Below are positions 11,619 through 24,139 of a DNA stretch of 64,000 bases, in pieces. The translations under genes were made by a program, and so were the position numbers. The notes under the pieces are model-generated. The model was not told the DNA's origin. It made no database searches and saw only the letters and a list, made by a program, of their open reading frames with translations. This DNA comes from Abelmoschus esculentus (Eukaryota > Streptophyta > Magnoliopsida > Malvales > Malvaceae). Within the stretch, counting starts at the first letter, position 1. Each line of letters begins with the position of its first letter. Location of the stretch: NCBI GenBank assembly GCA_035048815.1, contig JAUCBN010000046.1, positions 12,750,999 to 12,814,998 of the forward strand, given 5' to 3'.

Positions 11619-12976
11619 TCAAAGACATAAACAAGGTGTGTCTCTAAGGTACCTAAAAATTCTCTTAATGGCTACTAAGTGTGATTCTCTAGGACTAGCT
11701 TGAAACCTAGCACGCAAGCAAACACTAAACATAATATCCGGTCTACTTGCGGTAAGGTAAAGCAAAGAACCTATCATGGATCTATACAATTTAGAATCAA
11801 CACACTTACCTCCTTCATCCTTGTCAAGCTTAGTTGATGAGCTCATAGGAGTGGCTTGATGTTTCACATTCTCTAAGTCAAACTTATTGAGCATATCCTT
11901 GATGTATTTTGCTTGATTGATGAAGGTGTCATCCTTCCTTTGCTTAATTTGGAGTCCCCAAAAGAATGAGAGCTCCCCCATCATGCTCATCTCGAATTCA
12001 CCTTGCATTAGCTTAGAAAATTCTTGACAATAACATTCATTAGTAAATCCAAAAATAATATCGTCAACATAAATTTGAACTACTAAGATGTTATTTTTAA
12101 ACCTTTTTATAAAAAGTGTAGTATCCATCTTTCCTTTTTCAAAACCTTTTTCAATTAAGAAATTTGAAAGTCTTTCATACCAATATCTAGGAGCTTGTTT
12201 CAAACCATATAAAGCTTTTTTAATTTAAACACATGGTTTGGAAACTTTGGATCCTCAAAACCCGATGGTTGTTCAACATACACTTCTTCATTTATAAAAC
12301 CATTTAAAAAAGCACTTTTGACATCCATTTGAAAAAGCTTGAAATCATGATAACATGCAAATGCAAGTAACATCCTAATAGCTTCCATTCTAGCTACGGG
12401 TGCATAAGTTTCATCGAAATTTATTCCCTCTTCTTGAGTGTAACCTTGAGCAACTAATATAGCTTTATTTCTCACAATGTTACCACTCTCATCTAGTTTG
12501 TTTCTAAAGACCCATTTAGTTCCTATAGTAGATTTATTATTAGGCCTATCAACTAATGTCCATACATTACTTCTCTCAAATTGTTTTAACTCTTCTTGCA
12601 TAACCAATATCCAAAAATCATCATCTAAAGCTTCATTGATATTTTTAGGCTCTATGCATGAGATAAATACAATATAATTCATTAATCTAAGAGAAGAACG
12701 AGTAGTTACCCCTTTGGATGGATCACCCAAGATTTCACCACTTTTGACATAGTTGAACTCTCTTGGGTAGCTCACTTCCCTTTCTTCAAGCTTTACATCT
12801 CTTAAAGCTTCTATTGGAGGATCTTGTATTTCCTCATTGGTTGGAACCCCATCCACCTTTGATGCTTGTCCCTCATCAATGGTTTCAATGATTCCTACAT
12901 CATCATCATCACAAGAATCCTTCCTAGGAAGGAGGTTATCATCGAAAATCACATGTATTGACTCTTCTACAACCAA
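11619..12976 (-). pseudogene. Copia reverse transcriptase, frameshifted
   Basis: Two overlapping frames (12976-12200 and 12203-11619) together cover the RVT_2 domain. The first has FWILVMQEELKQFERSNVW, the KWVFRNKLDESG and AILVAQGYTQEEGINFDETY block, and FQMDVKSAFLNGFINEEVYV. The second has the catalytic YVDDIIFG, GELSFFWGLQI and YRSMIGSLLYLTASRPDIMF. The frame breaks near 12200, inside the conserved segment before KQAPRYWYE. The N-terminal 80 or so residues are an acidic linker usual for Copia pol. Confidence 0.9.
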
Positions 12977-13976
12977 GGTTCTTTTGTTAAAAACTCTATA
13001 AGCCTTTGAAAGTTGAGAATAACCAAGAAAAATAGCTTCATCACTTTTTGCATTAAATTTACCTAAATTATATTTTCCATTATTTAAAACAAAACACTTG
13101 CACCCAAAAGGGTGAAATAGCTAATGTTAGGCTTTTTGGATTTTAAAATCTCATAAGGAGTTTTCTTTAAAATTGGCCTAATCATTACACGATTTACAAT
13201 ATAACAAGAAGTGTTTGTGGTTTCTGCCCAAAAATACTTAGGTAAATTGTTTTCACAAAGCATGTTCCTAGCCATTTCTTCTAAAGTTCTATTTTTCCTC
13301 TCAACTATCCTATTTTGTTGAGGAGTGCGAGAAGCCAAAAAATTATGGTTAATCCCATTTTCATTACAAAAATTCTCAAAACCTAAATTTTGAAATTCGG
13401 TTCCATGATCACTTCTAATATGAGAAATTCTTTGATCAAGATCATTTTGAGAAATATTTGAAAATGTGATGAATTTTTCTAAGGCTTCATCTTTGGTACT
13501 TAAAAATAGAACTCAAGTGTATCTAGAGTAATCATCTACAATAACAAAAGCAAATGATTTTTCACCCAAGCTATTAGTTCTAATAAGTCCAAAAAGATCC
13601 ATGTGAATCAATTGTAATACTCTACTAGTTGAAACATTATTAATGGATTTAAAAGAAACTCTCTTTTGTTACCCTTAACACATGCATCACAAATCTTATC
13701 TAAAGAGAAATCGAGCTTAGGTAAACCTCTAACTAGATTTTGGGAAGCTAATTTCTCTAAAACACTTATGCTAGCATGTCCTAGTTTCATATGCCATAAC
13801 CATGCATCATTTTCATCACTAGCTACCAAGCATGCATGAGATAGATTTATGTCATCTAGATGCACCATATAGATATTTCCTATGCGATAACCTATGAGCA
13901 TTGTTCTATTAGATTCTATGTCTATTATTTTACAGACATGTTTATTAAAAGAGACATAAAAACCTTTATCACACAA
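12977..13976 (-). pseudogene. Copia GAG-pre-integrase and integrase, broken
   Basis: From the right, the GAG-pre-integrase zinc-binding segment is visible: HMKLGHAS, then CDACVKG. A frameshift follows near 13665. The integrase core then shows FVIVDDYSR, an RSDHGTEF block and PQQNRIVERKNRTLEEMARN with the catalytic Glu. A TGA stands in place of a conserved Trp after DDYSRYT (about 13513). Confidence 0.88.
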
Positions 13977-14590
13977 TTAACTAATGTTTAACAAATTATG
14001 CTTAAGACTATTAACAAGTAAGACATTTTCAATAAGAATAGAGAAGTGGTTACCAATAGAGCCAATACCCTCAATATGGCCTTTGGAGTTATCACCAAAA
14101 GTCACTACTCTACCACTTTTAAGCTCTAACTCCTTAAATCATCCTTTGTCTCCAGTCATATGCCTTGAGCATCCACTATCAAGGTACCACATGTTTTGAC
14201 TTGAAGCTTTGGCCTTAAAGCAATGCTTAACCTACAAACAAATATTTAGTTTTTGATTTTTGGTACCCAAATCATTTTGGGTCCATGAGAGTTAGTTCCC
14301 CAAAGCTTGGTTCCCTTAGGAATCCAAGATGCAATGGCATGAACATTATTAGAAATAATAAGTTCCTTAGGAACCCATACACTCTTAATCTTTCTATGTC
14401 TAGTATGCCTTTGAAAACCTCTTTGTTTGTGGCCATAAAATTTCTTTTTCATATGGTTAGGTTTTAAAGAACTTCCTTTTTCAAAAGTTGAACTACCAAC
14501 CACTTTGATTTGTTCTTTAAGCTCATTCACCACTTTATGGTGGTTCTCACTCAAGCTAGAAATAAGGTTGTTTAAATCCACATTTTCATT
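13977..14590 (-). pseudogene. Copia gag tail and aspartic protease region, broken
   Basis: The minus strand encodes MWYLDSGCSRHMTGD at about 14156-14200, the Copia aspartic protease active site (DSG) with its usual context. A frameshift lies near 14240, an in-frame TGA near 14143, and a TAA replaces the expected Gln just before LCDKGFY (about 13977). The stretch 14246-14581 is the linker between gag and protease. Confidence 0.82.
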
Positions 14591-15904
14591 TTAAAAGAAC
14601 TTTAAATCATCATTTAAAGTAACAACATTTTCTTCAAAATCCAAAATCGTTTTTGTCAAAGAATCATTTTTCTCTTTTAAATCGGAAATGATTTTCTTGT
14701 TTTTCAAAACCGATTCTTTGAATTTCAAAACCAACTCATCATAAACATCTTGTAATTCATCATATGCATCATATAATTCATCATAAGATAAATCATTACA
14801 AGATGGTTCAAGGGTTACCTTGGGCTCATCAAGAGCCATGAGACACAGGTTGGCTACTTCGTTGTCCTTATCGGATAATGACTCCTCATCACTCCATGTG
14901 GCAACATGAGCCTTTTGCTTATTCTTCTTCTCAAAACCCTTCCTTTTGAATTGTGGGCAATCGATCCTAATGTGACCGGGCTTCTTGCACTCATAGCAAA
15001 TGATTTGGTCTTTCTCATCTTCTTTGCCCTTTCCTTTGAATTCCTTCTTTCTTTGGAATCTCCTATTCCAGTTTGCCCTCATGAGCCTAGTGAATCTTTT
15101 GGCTACCATAGCCAATTCTTCTAGCTCTTGTTCTTCACTTGAATCCACCTCTTCTTGGAAAGATGAAGCTTTAAGGGCAATCCTTTGCTTTTTCTTTTTA
15201 ACTTTTCTTTTCTCTAGCTTGACATCTTCCTTCTTTTTCTTTTTTTCTCTTCCTTTCTTCATGATCTCATGGGTGAGAAGAGATCCCACAAGAGCATTGA
15301 GTTTGAGAGTCTTGAGGTCTCTGGCTTCAATAATGGTCGTTCTCTTGCTATCCCAAGACTCGGGAAGAGAGTAGATGAGCTTCCTCACAAGCTTATCCTT
15401 TGGTATGATCTCACCAAAGCCCTTGAGACCATTCACAATGACGGAAAACCGATCAAACATCTTGGTGACGTCTTTATCCGGCTCCATCTTGAAGTTCTCA
15501 TAGATTAGATTGAGAAGACCTATCTTTGTCTCCTTGACATCATTGGTGCCCTCGTATGTTGTCTCCAAAGAGTCTCATACTTCTTTGGAACTTGTGCAAG
15601 ATGACATCTTGGAGTAGATGTCGGGACCAAGAGTACAAAAGAGGATGTGTAGAGCTTTATCGTTTGTAGACATCCTTCTTCTCTCCTCATCGGTCATCTC
15701 GTTCCTCTTCTTCGATATTTTTCTATCGCCTTCTAACTTCAATGGAATTGAGGGGCCATCTTCAATTATATCCCAAAGGAAATAATCGTTGGAATTGATG
15801 AACAACCTCATTCTATTCCTCCAATATGGATAGTTTTCACCATTGAAGAAGGGAGGCTTGGTGATTGAGTGAGACTCATTCAAACTTCCGGAAGTAGAGG
15901 CCAT
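14591..15904 (-). pseudogene. Copia gag with zinc knuckle, nonsense-interrupted
   Basis: I place the start at 15904 (MASTSGSLNES), followed by PPFFNGENYPYWRNRMRLF, a hallmark of SIRE/Maximus-type Gag. The ORF could extend upstream to 16042, but that runs through the primer binding site and LTR. A TGA at 15575-15577 replaces the Trp expected after SSKEV, and the frame then continues with the Gag core. A CX2CX4HX4C zinc knuckle (CYECKKPGHIRIDC) and a Lys/Glu-rich coiled tail follow. A TAA at 14591 ends this portion. Confidence 0.88.
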
Positions 15905-15977
15905 TGGATTTGACTTGATATGATGATCAACACTCTTTGGATCTTCTTTGGTGGATGTGAATCCCTTCAAAGATCTA

Positions 15978-15989
15978 GCTCTGATACCA
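15978..15989 (-). promoter_or_regulatory. Copia primer binding site
   Basis: On the minus strand the sequence reads TGGTATCAGAGC, the usual plant Copia site complementary to the 3' end of initiator methionine tRNA. It lies two bases from the LTR end (CTCAACA), which fixes the LTR boundary at 15992. Confidence 0.85.
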
Positions 15990-15991
15990 AT

Positions 15992-17143
15992 TGTTGAGTT
16001 GATCGATCTATGAAATTGGCCAAGAGGGCGGTGAATTGGCAATTAAAAATTTGTTGGAAGATTTTTCGGTGAAAGATTGAAAAATAAAGAACACAAGATT
16101 TATAGTGGTTCAAGCTTCGGAACAAGCTCTACATCCACTACCTTAGCTCCCACTAAGGATTTTGAAACCAATTCACTATGAATTCAACCTTTTTCTCGGT
16201 TTAAGAGATAACCGTTACAATTCGAATCAATTCTTCTACCCAAGAATTAATTCAACCTCACAAAATTAAAAAGATGAAAAGAAAGGCAAATTAGAATCTC
16301 TCACAAGATAGATATTGCCCCAATTACAAACAAACTCTCCCCAAACTCAATTAAAAAGAATCAAATTGAAATTATAAGAGTTAGGAGTAAAGATATGCAA
16401 TGAAAGCTTTGGAGTTGGATTTTTGTGCTTGGATGATGCTTGAGGTTCAATAGTTGTTAATGCTGCTTGAATTGCTTCATTTTATACCTTCTCATTGATT
16501 TTTAACCGTTGGGGTTGTTGGGAATGTAAATAGAGATGTTAGAGCTTCATCTTCCCACCATAAATGCACTCTGCAGCAACCGGTATCGAAACACGAACAA
16601 CCTGTTTCGAAACATCCTATAAAAAGAAAGAGACGTTGTGCATTTAATAAGGGTGTGTTCGATACCATTACTACACTGTAATGGGTTGTATCGAACCATG
16701 TTCCGAAACAGCTTAACCATCTTTTAAAGTTTTAACTGCCACCAACGGTTGACTCATTAAATGCTAAAATAGCCGTTGGGGATTTAAGGGGTATCGATAC
16801 TAGTATCGAAACATGAGTCATAATTTTAAATAATTTTAAAATAATTAAAAACATAAAAAATGGTTCGATACTTGGTTCGAAACAGGCATTGACAGTAAGG
16901 TATTGGTATCGAACCATGTTTCGATACATGTTCTTAGTTTCAAGAACAATGCTTTAAAAAATACAGGTCGATATCGATACCGGTTCTAAAGGTATCGATA
17001 CTCTCGTCTAAAAACACTTAGAAAATTTATTTCAAAGTTCTTGCTTTGATTTGAAACTTAATTTTGATTTTGTAACTTAAAAATTTATTACAAAATAAGT
17101 CCTTTAACATAATTGTTATATCAAAATCAATATTAGTTTTACA
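15992..17143 (-). repeat. Copia 5' LTR, complete
   Basis: Read on the minus strand it begins TGTAAAACTAAT (17143) and ends CTCAACA (15992), a standard TG...CA pair, and it is followed by the primer binding site. It is very similar to 4708-5762, with scattered substitutions and small indels. The central part is rich in TATCGATACC-like motifs. Confidence 0.88.
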
Positions 17144-17392
17144 TAAATTTTAGACTCGTGCTATTATAATAATGTTTTTTTTATGTTTTTGACCTAAATG
17201 TTTATAATTTTTTAAATCCTCAATTCAAATAAAATTAAAATTAAAGATTTTAATTTGTTCAATTTAATATGTTTAATTCTTTAATTAATTAACTAATTAT
17301 TATTGATTGATATGTGATTTAAACTAAAACATCTTAATTTATTTAAATTAGCATTAGTGCTTTAGTTTTATGCAAGCTTTTTTTTAAGGTTA

Positions 17393-18424
17393 TGTAAAAC
17401 TAATGTTTCGATATAATAATTGAAAAATAGTTTTGGACTAATTTGAAAATACTTCAAAAATGTTTCTTATGTCCAAACTACTTGAAAATATATTTAAGAT
17501 GTTTTTGAGAGATTTTAAATATGTTTTAAATGATTTAAAGAAACCAAAGAAGGGTTTTTAACCCAGGTGTTTCAATACACCTTCAAGGTGTTTCGATACC
17601 TGTTCTTCAATGACATGTTTTCAAAGGCAAAATTACAGTGGTATCGATACATTTTCACCACTGTGATGTTTGGTTTCGATATCGGTTTCTAAACACCCCA
17701 AACGGCTAGGAGCGGTATCGATACTGGTATCGATACCAGTTCTTAAATGCAGGTTCAACAGCTATTTCCCAAAGAAGGTGTTCTGATACTAGTTTTAGGG
17801 GTATCGATACCGCCTGCACCAGAAGAAGAAATATGCCTTGAAATCAGCTCCAAACGGCTCCAAAACATCTCCAACGGCTATAAACGGCTAGATCATGATT
17901 TGGGATGATAAAAGGAAGCTTCAAGCATCAAGAGAAGAGTAATGCTTCATTGTAAACAACATTATGATTCAAGAATTGTCTTAGAGCTTATTTCTCACAT
18001 TTTTGGGTAGACAACACTTGTGAGCTTAATGTTTATGTATGCTCAAGTGTCTTAGGATTGGGTGAGTGCTTAGATTGCAAACATTAGCATTGTTAGAAGG
18101 ATTAAACAAGTTTGCTAAGTTTTCTTTGTTTGAGTGAATTCCCAAAGTTCGGGTTGTGAACTTTGGATGATTGGTTCGATTTTGAATCAAGGTTTGTAAG
18201 GTTATCCCTTTAGCCTCAAAAGGTTGAATTCTTAGTGAATTGTGGAAATCCTTAGTGGGAAGCTAAGGTAGTGGATGTAGGTGCTTGTTCAAAGGCTGAA
18301 CCACTCTAAAATCGTTGTGTTCATTGTTTATCTTTTTGCTTCCACAACAAACCACCCAAATTACCACTTCTCCACCACTTGGCATGTTTAATCGGTTATT
18401 CATCGAGCCCCTCCAAGCCCAACA
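17393..18424 (+). mobile_element. Solo LTR related to the Copia LTR, copy 1
   Basis: It begins TGTAAAACTAATG and ends CCAAGCCCAACA. The flanking 5 bases are GGTTA and AGTTA, a near-match target duplication. The part containing GAACCACTCTAAAAT and TAGCTTCCCACTAAGG (reverse strand) aligns with the Copia LTR at 15992-17143. The middle has several GGTATCGATAC motifs. No internal coding region follows. Confidence 0.8.
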
Positions 18425-19124
18425 AGTTATTATTTAAAGTGAACAAGACCATAATTAATCACGCATAAAAATATTTTATATATGAAATATATTTTTAGAA
18501 TATGAATGTTTGAGCATATAGGGGTGTTTTCAATTCATATTCGAAGTGAAAACACATATTCCATATGAAAGTAATATTTTTATTTAAAATATAAATCTAG
18601 TTAATAATTAATGATTAATTTAAATTCGAATTTATTATTATAAAATACCAACATGTTACACAAAATTAAAATTATTAATATTGTACGTTTGTGGGATGTT
18701 GATACATCCTCACACATAATCAACTCTCAAATCTATTTTTTTTAAATGAATCATTAATTTTTTATAGTATTTGATCTATTAAATTAATCGGTATCAATTC
18801 TAAATATTTTTAAATATCAAATTTAAGAAAAAAAATGTGTATCAAAATTAAATTGTACAAACTATTTTTACCAAATTTAAGAGAACTATCTTTATCGAAC
18901 TATTTTTTTATATAATTATCAACATCTAATTCATTAACTGATTAATTTGGATCGAGTACTTTAAATATTTATTATGAGCATTATCCTCTCGTTCTAATTC
19001 ATTTCATTCACAATGTTCAAATTCAAATCTTAGACTTAATTTAAAAAATATTATCTCATTTTATTAAATCAATTGATTATTGATCGCGAATATTTATAAC
19101 ATTTATGAGCCTTACCCCACCATG
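18425..19124. other. AT-rich intergenic DNA
   Basis: No gene, repeat boundary or regulatory signal is recognisable here. Confidence 0.4.
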
Positions 19125-19132
19125 TAACAACT

Positions 19133-19634
19133 ACAGGTGTAAACGAGCCGAGTCGAACTCGAGTAGTGTTAAGCTAAGCTCAACTCGTTAAGATTTCGAG
19201 TCGAGTTCGAGCTTTTTTCGAGCCTAATCAAGCTAAGTATTGATTGATATTTGATCATGTTAGACTCGAGTAACTCTTATCTCTCACATCTCATTTAAGC
19301 CTAATGGAGAAAAAACTTTGATGCAAACTCAAACTTGTTAATTTTAGGTTTTAGTATATTAATTTAGGGTTTAAGACTTATACTTAAGATTTAGATTTTA
19401 GGGTTCTAAGTTTAGAATTTTAATTTTGAATTATAAAAAATAAAAAAAATAATATATTTATATTTTTGAGTAGCTCGTGAGCTTTTCGAGTCGAGTATCA
19501 TATAGCTCGGTTCATCAAGAACTCAAGTTGAGTTCGAGTTTGAGCCGAGTCCAATCGAGTCGAGTTTTTATCAAACTTTGACCAAATCGAACTCGAATAA
19601 CTCACGATCTATCTTGTCTCATTTACGAGCCTAG
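19133..19634. mobile_element. hAT-type MITE with perfect 8-bp duplication
   Basis: The element is flanked by TAACAACT at 19125-19132 and 19635-19642. It starts ACAGGTGTAAACGAGCCGAG and ends CATTTACGAGCCTAG, diverged inverted ends. The interior repeats CGAGTCGAG/CTCGACT-like words near both ends. It has no coding capacity and would need a hAT transposase from elsewhere. Confidence 0.78.
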
Positions 19635-19642
19635 TAACAACT

Positions 19643-20532
19643 ATTAATTCACATCCAAACTACCCCATTTCTTACCTACTAATTGAAAGTCTATATTCAT
19701 TACAAACTTTAACAATAATTTTCATTTTCTTTGATGACCAAGTTTGTGACATTTATTATTGATTTTAGAATACTATGCTATATTTGCATGAGGTAATGCC
19801 ATAGGTAAAATGTATACAAATTTATAATAATTACAACATAAAAAATTGTTATAATATAATTTGGATATTTTTTAAATAAAATTAATATGGTAAATTATAT
19901 AAAATATAAAAATAATTATAATAAATTATACGAATTAATTATTAACTAGCATCGTATTTTTTATTGCTTTTCGATTTTTATAGTTTTATCTTAGTTAATT
20001 TAAATCAATTCATGTCGTACATCTAATTTCAGTAGGTGAGTCTTTATTTTTTCGTATACAATGTCTTGAACTCAATACCTATTTAAATAAAACTAAATTA
20101 TTTACTATTTGGACCAACTTCTGTTAATAACTTTAAATACATAAAAGAAATATAATATCTTAATTATAATACTTAATATTTTTAGAGATTAAAGATTTAA
20201 TTTAGAAATAAATTAGTGAGATTTAAAATTTATAATATTTTAAAATTAAGGATCAGTTAAAGGAACGGTTGTTCTTAAAGGTCACGGGTTCGAGCACCAG
20301 TAATATTTTATAGAACAAATACTATTGTAATCACCGTAACTGAATCAAAATAAAATAAAATCAAGGATTTAAACTTTATATTTTATATTTAAAAAATATA
20401 TTATAAAAAAATTACTGTTGTAACTTTTTTGTTTTTTTGATGGCAACCAAAACTGTGATGTTTTCTGTTTTCATGTTCAAAACCCTAGTTTAGTTGCACG
20501 CACACTCATAGACTGTCTGTCGCCGGAATCGC
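19643..20532. other. Intergenic DNA upstream of glycyl-tRNA synthetase
   Basis: AT-rich sequence with no coding region. It contains a truncated SINE-like copy (20232-20320), and the last 100 bases are probably the promoter and 5' leader of the synthetase gene. I see no clear TATA box. Confidence 0.4.
20232..20320 (+). mobile_element. SINE-like repeat, copy 2 (5' truncated)
   Basis: The segment TTAAAGGAACGGTTGTTC, then GGGTTCGAGCACCAG, matches the B-box half of the repeats at 331-440 and 31730-31840. The A-box part is missing. Confidence 0.5.
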
Positions 20533-23500
20533 ATGCGCTTTCTCATTTCCTCTGCTCACAAGCGCTTCGCCTCACGCCTCTTAAACGCCCTTCCGACCCT
20601 ACTCCGACGCTCAACCGTACCTCCATTTCTCAATTGCCAACCGTTATCAATGGCCTCATCGGAAGAATCGCTCCGCAAAGCTCTGGCGGAGAAGCTATCA
20701 GCTGTGGAAGCTCATGGCAATGCGGTGAGAGCTCTTAAAGCGGCGAAGGCCTCCAAGCCGGAAATCGATGCTGCAATTGAAGCCTTGAACAACTTGAAGC
20801 TTGAGAAATCGTCGATCGAGAAGCAGCTCCAGGCTGCTGTTAGTGGCGGCGATGCTGATGGTGCTCTTAGCAGGGAAGCCTTCCGTCAAGCTGCTGTTAA
20901 TACTCTGGAACGGCGTTTGTTTTACATCCCGTCTTTCAAGATTTATCGGGGTGTCGCCGGGCTTTATGACTACGGCCCGCCCGGTTGCGCCGTTAAATCC
21001 AACGTTCTTGCCTTCTGGCGTCAGGTATTGCATGTTTATTGCTCTTGCAAGAATTTTATTTACTTTGACAGCATTAGTGAAGAATTAGGATAAAATGCGG
21101 ATGTTTACTGAATTGATAATATAAATCGAACTTTATTCAAATCGGAGTTGTTTAAGTTTTGATTATTTCGAATCAAATTAGTCACTTTGATCGTATATTC
21201 TTGCTTAGTTGCTTTGATGTAAGTTCATAAGACGATCATATATGCTAAACTCGAAACATTTCTAACTTAGCTTACTTAGCTTGTTGGAATTACTGTTTTT
21301 CAGCACTTTGTCCTCGAAGAGAACATGTTGGAGGTTGACTGCCCTTGTGTGACACCTGAGGTTGTCCTAAAGGCATCTGGTCATGTTGAAAAATTTACTG
21401 ACCTCATGGTTAAGGATGAAAAAACCGGAACCTGTTATCGAGCTGATCACTTGCTGAAGGACTTTTGCAATGAGAAGCTTCAGAAAGACCTCACCATCAG
21501 TGCGGAGAAAGCTGCAGAACTTAAGCATGTACTTGCTACATTGGATGATCTGTCACCTGAAGCGCTAGGTGCAAAGATCAAAGAGTATGGTATTACTGCT
21601 CCGGATACTAAGAATCCTCTCTCCGATCCCTATCCATTCAACTTAATGTTCCAAACATCAATCGGTCCATCTGGTGTGAGCCCTGGGTAAGTTCTTTTTG
21701 ATTTAGCATGTTGTTGGTGAACTATGTGGGGTTTGATATCTAAGCATGTATTTTACTTGTTTTGCTGCTACTAAAGCTTTCCAACTTCATAATTTATCTT
21801 TTGCTGTAATTATTCTATATAAATGTAGCATTATATCTAAAGGATTATGATTAATTTGGTCTACTGCAGGTATATGCGTCCTGAAACGGCGCAAGGAATC
21901 TTTGTGAATTTTAAAGACTTGTACTATTACAATGGGAACAAGCTTCCTTTTGCTGCAGCCCAAATTGGCCAGGCTTTCCGAAATGAGGTCTTAAAGTCCA
22001 TCTTTGAATCCGAAAAAGATGTCAATTTATTCCTTTGATGTGTTTGGTTAATTTTTGTGTGTGCAAATTTGCTGCTTGGATTTTTTTTTTCAACGGAAGT
22101 CAACTCACAATCCGCTGCTATAAATTGGTGGTTTTTAGATTACTGAATTCTTTGTTGTTAAGATGGGTTTTCTCATTAATGTTCATTATATCATGTTCTA
22201 TATGGGCAGATATCCCCTCGCCAAGGGCTTTTGAGGGTTAGAGAATTCACTCTAGCAGAGATTGAGCACTTTGTTGATCCTGAAGACAAATCTCATCCAA
22301 AGTATTCTGAAGTTGCTGGCCTGGAGTTCCTAATGTTCCCAAGAGAAGAGCAAATGTCTGGACAATCTGCAAAGAAAATCTGTCTCGGTGATGCTGTTTC
22401 GAAGGTTGGTCGAAGCTCGACCATTTCGCTTTTCCTGTTAACATCCCTTTCCCCGCCTTTTGTGATGATACTGTGCTTCCTGTAGGGTATTGTCAACAAT
22501 GAAACCCTTGGCTACTTTATTGGCAGAGTTTACCTCTTCCTAACTCGTCTGGGTATAGACAAAGACCGTTTACGGTTCAGGCAGCATCTTGCCAATGAAA
22601 TGGCCCATTATGCTGCAGATTGTTGGGATGCTGAGATTGAATCTTCGTATGGCTGGGTTGAATGTGTTGGTATTGCGGACAGGTCTGCTTATGACTTGCG
22701 TGCTCACTCGGTAAGATCTTATTCTCTGTCTTCATCAGTCATCTTATCTTTATTTATTTTTTTAAGGTGGTGATTGTAAGATATCTTAATATCATAATTA
22801 ATGAGGGTAAGCTGGTTACCTTGGTTATGTTTAGGAACGCCATATGATTTGAACAGAGTGTTCTATGAGGAACTTGGAGAGGTTATCATTATTGTTATCG
22901 AAACAAATCTGTTTTTATCCATCCTACTCTTGTGACTTCTTAGCTTCATTTATGAGTGATCTGGCCATGATATCAAAGCTAGAAAGAGACAAAAAACTAT
23001 TTTTTATGCAAATATTATATTTACTCGAACATCATCATTTTCTTGTCTTGTTTATGCCAGGAGAAAAGTGGTGTCCCGCTTGTGGCTGCAGAGAAGTTTT
23101 CAGAACCTAGAGAAGTAGAGGTATTTTTGCAGATTACCTCCATCATTTTCATATATTAGGCTAATGATAAGTTTGCATGACTTGTAATTTATAATCCAAG
23201 AAAAGATCCTTAAGGTGCCTTGTTCATATATTTTCAGAAACTGGTTATAACACCCGTAAAGAAAGAACTGGGCCTTGCATTCAAGGGAAGCCAAAAGAAT
23301 GTAGTAAAAGCTTTGGAGGTAAATGATACACTGTTTTTTTGACCGTCCTGTGTCTGTCCGTATCACCTCATGCATGAATTTCCTTTAATGCACAGGCAAT
23401 GAATGAAAAAGAAGCTCTCGAAATGAAGGCTGCTTTGGAATCCAAAGGGGAAGTGGAATTCTATGTCTGCACTCTTGGGAAAAACGTACCCATTAAAAAG

Positions 23501-24139
23501 AACATGGTCTCCATTTCAAAGGAGAAAAAGAAAGAACACCAAAGAGTTTTTACACCATCTGTGATTGAACCATCCTTCGGAATTGGGCGAATAATTTATT
23601 GCCTTTTTGAGCACTCTTTCTACACAAGGCCAAGTAAAGCTGGAGATGAGCAGTTGAATGTTTTCCGGTTTTCTCCTCTCGTGGCACCTATTAAATGTAC
23701 TGTATTTCCCCTGGTTCAAAATCAACAGTACGAGGATGTTGCGAAAGTTATTTCAAAGTCATTGACAGCTGCTGGAATCTCTCATAAGATAGACATTACA
23801 GGTACTTGATTAAAGAACGACCCTTTTCAAATCTTACTTGCATGTTCCTGCAGATTTCAGTTATTAATGAACTTCAACTCATCACTTGACCTTCCTGTAT
23901 TTACAGGTACCTCGATCGGTAAAAGGTATGCTAGAACAGATGAACTCGGTGTGCCGTTTGCCATTACTGTTGATTCAACAAAGGACGTGACAATCCGGGA
24001 GAGAGACAGCAAGCTCCAAGTCCGTGTTAGTGTAGATGAGGCAGCATCGGTTGTTAAGTCTGTGACCGATGGATTAAGAACATGGGAGGATGTTTGGGAA
24101 AAGTTTCCGCATCACACTTCTGGGTCGGCAGATGATTAA
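20533..24139 (+). CDS. Glycine--tRNA ligase, dual-targeted type (9 exons)
   Basis: The enzyme charges tRNA-Gly with glycine using ATP (class II synthetase). The exons I assign are 20533-21024, 21304-21686, 21870-21987, 22210-22404, 22486-22710, 23061-23120, 23238-23318, 23396-23801 and 23907-24139. All have GT-AG ends, and the phases join to 730 residues, the usual plant length. Residues 1-39 are an Arg/Ser/Leu-rich presequence. A second in-frame ATG at 20650 (MASSEES) would give a 691-residue cytosolic form, as known for Arabidopsis GlyRS-1. Domains in order are a WHEP domain (about 47-98), the catalytic core with YDYGPPGCAVKSN, motif 2 ending FRNE (about 331), motif 3 SFGIGR (about 579-583), and the anticodon-binding domain near the C-terminus (VFPLVQNQQYEDVAK). 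No lesion is seen. Exon-edge choices are mine. Confidence 0.95.

Larger units (their letters stand above)
4708..17143 (-). mobile_element. SIRE/Maximus-like Copia LTR retrotransposon, degenerate
   Basis: Two LTRs (4708-5762 and 15992-17143) flank minus-strand gag, protease, integrase, reverse transcriptase and RNase H in Copia order. The primer binding site matches the initiator-Met tRNA type (TGGTATCAGAGC, minus strand, 15978-15989). The polypurine tract is AAAAAGGGGGAG (5765-5776, minus strand). A third reading frame lies between RNase H and the 3' LTR, where SIRE elements carry an env-like or additional ORF. Without the nested solo LTR the length is about 9.5 kb, normal for SIRE. The coding regions carry many stops and frameshifts, so it cannot encode its own enzymes. 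No target duplication is visible because the outer end of the 3' LTR is lost. Confidence 0.9.
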
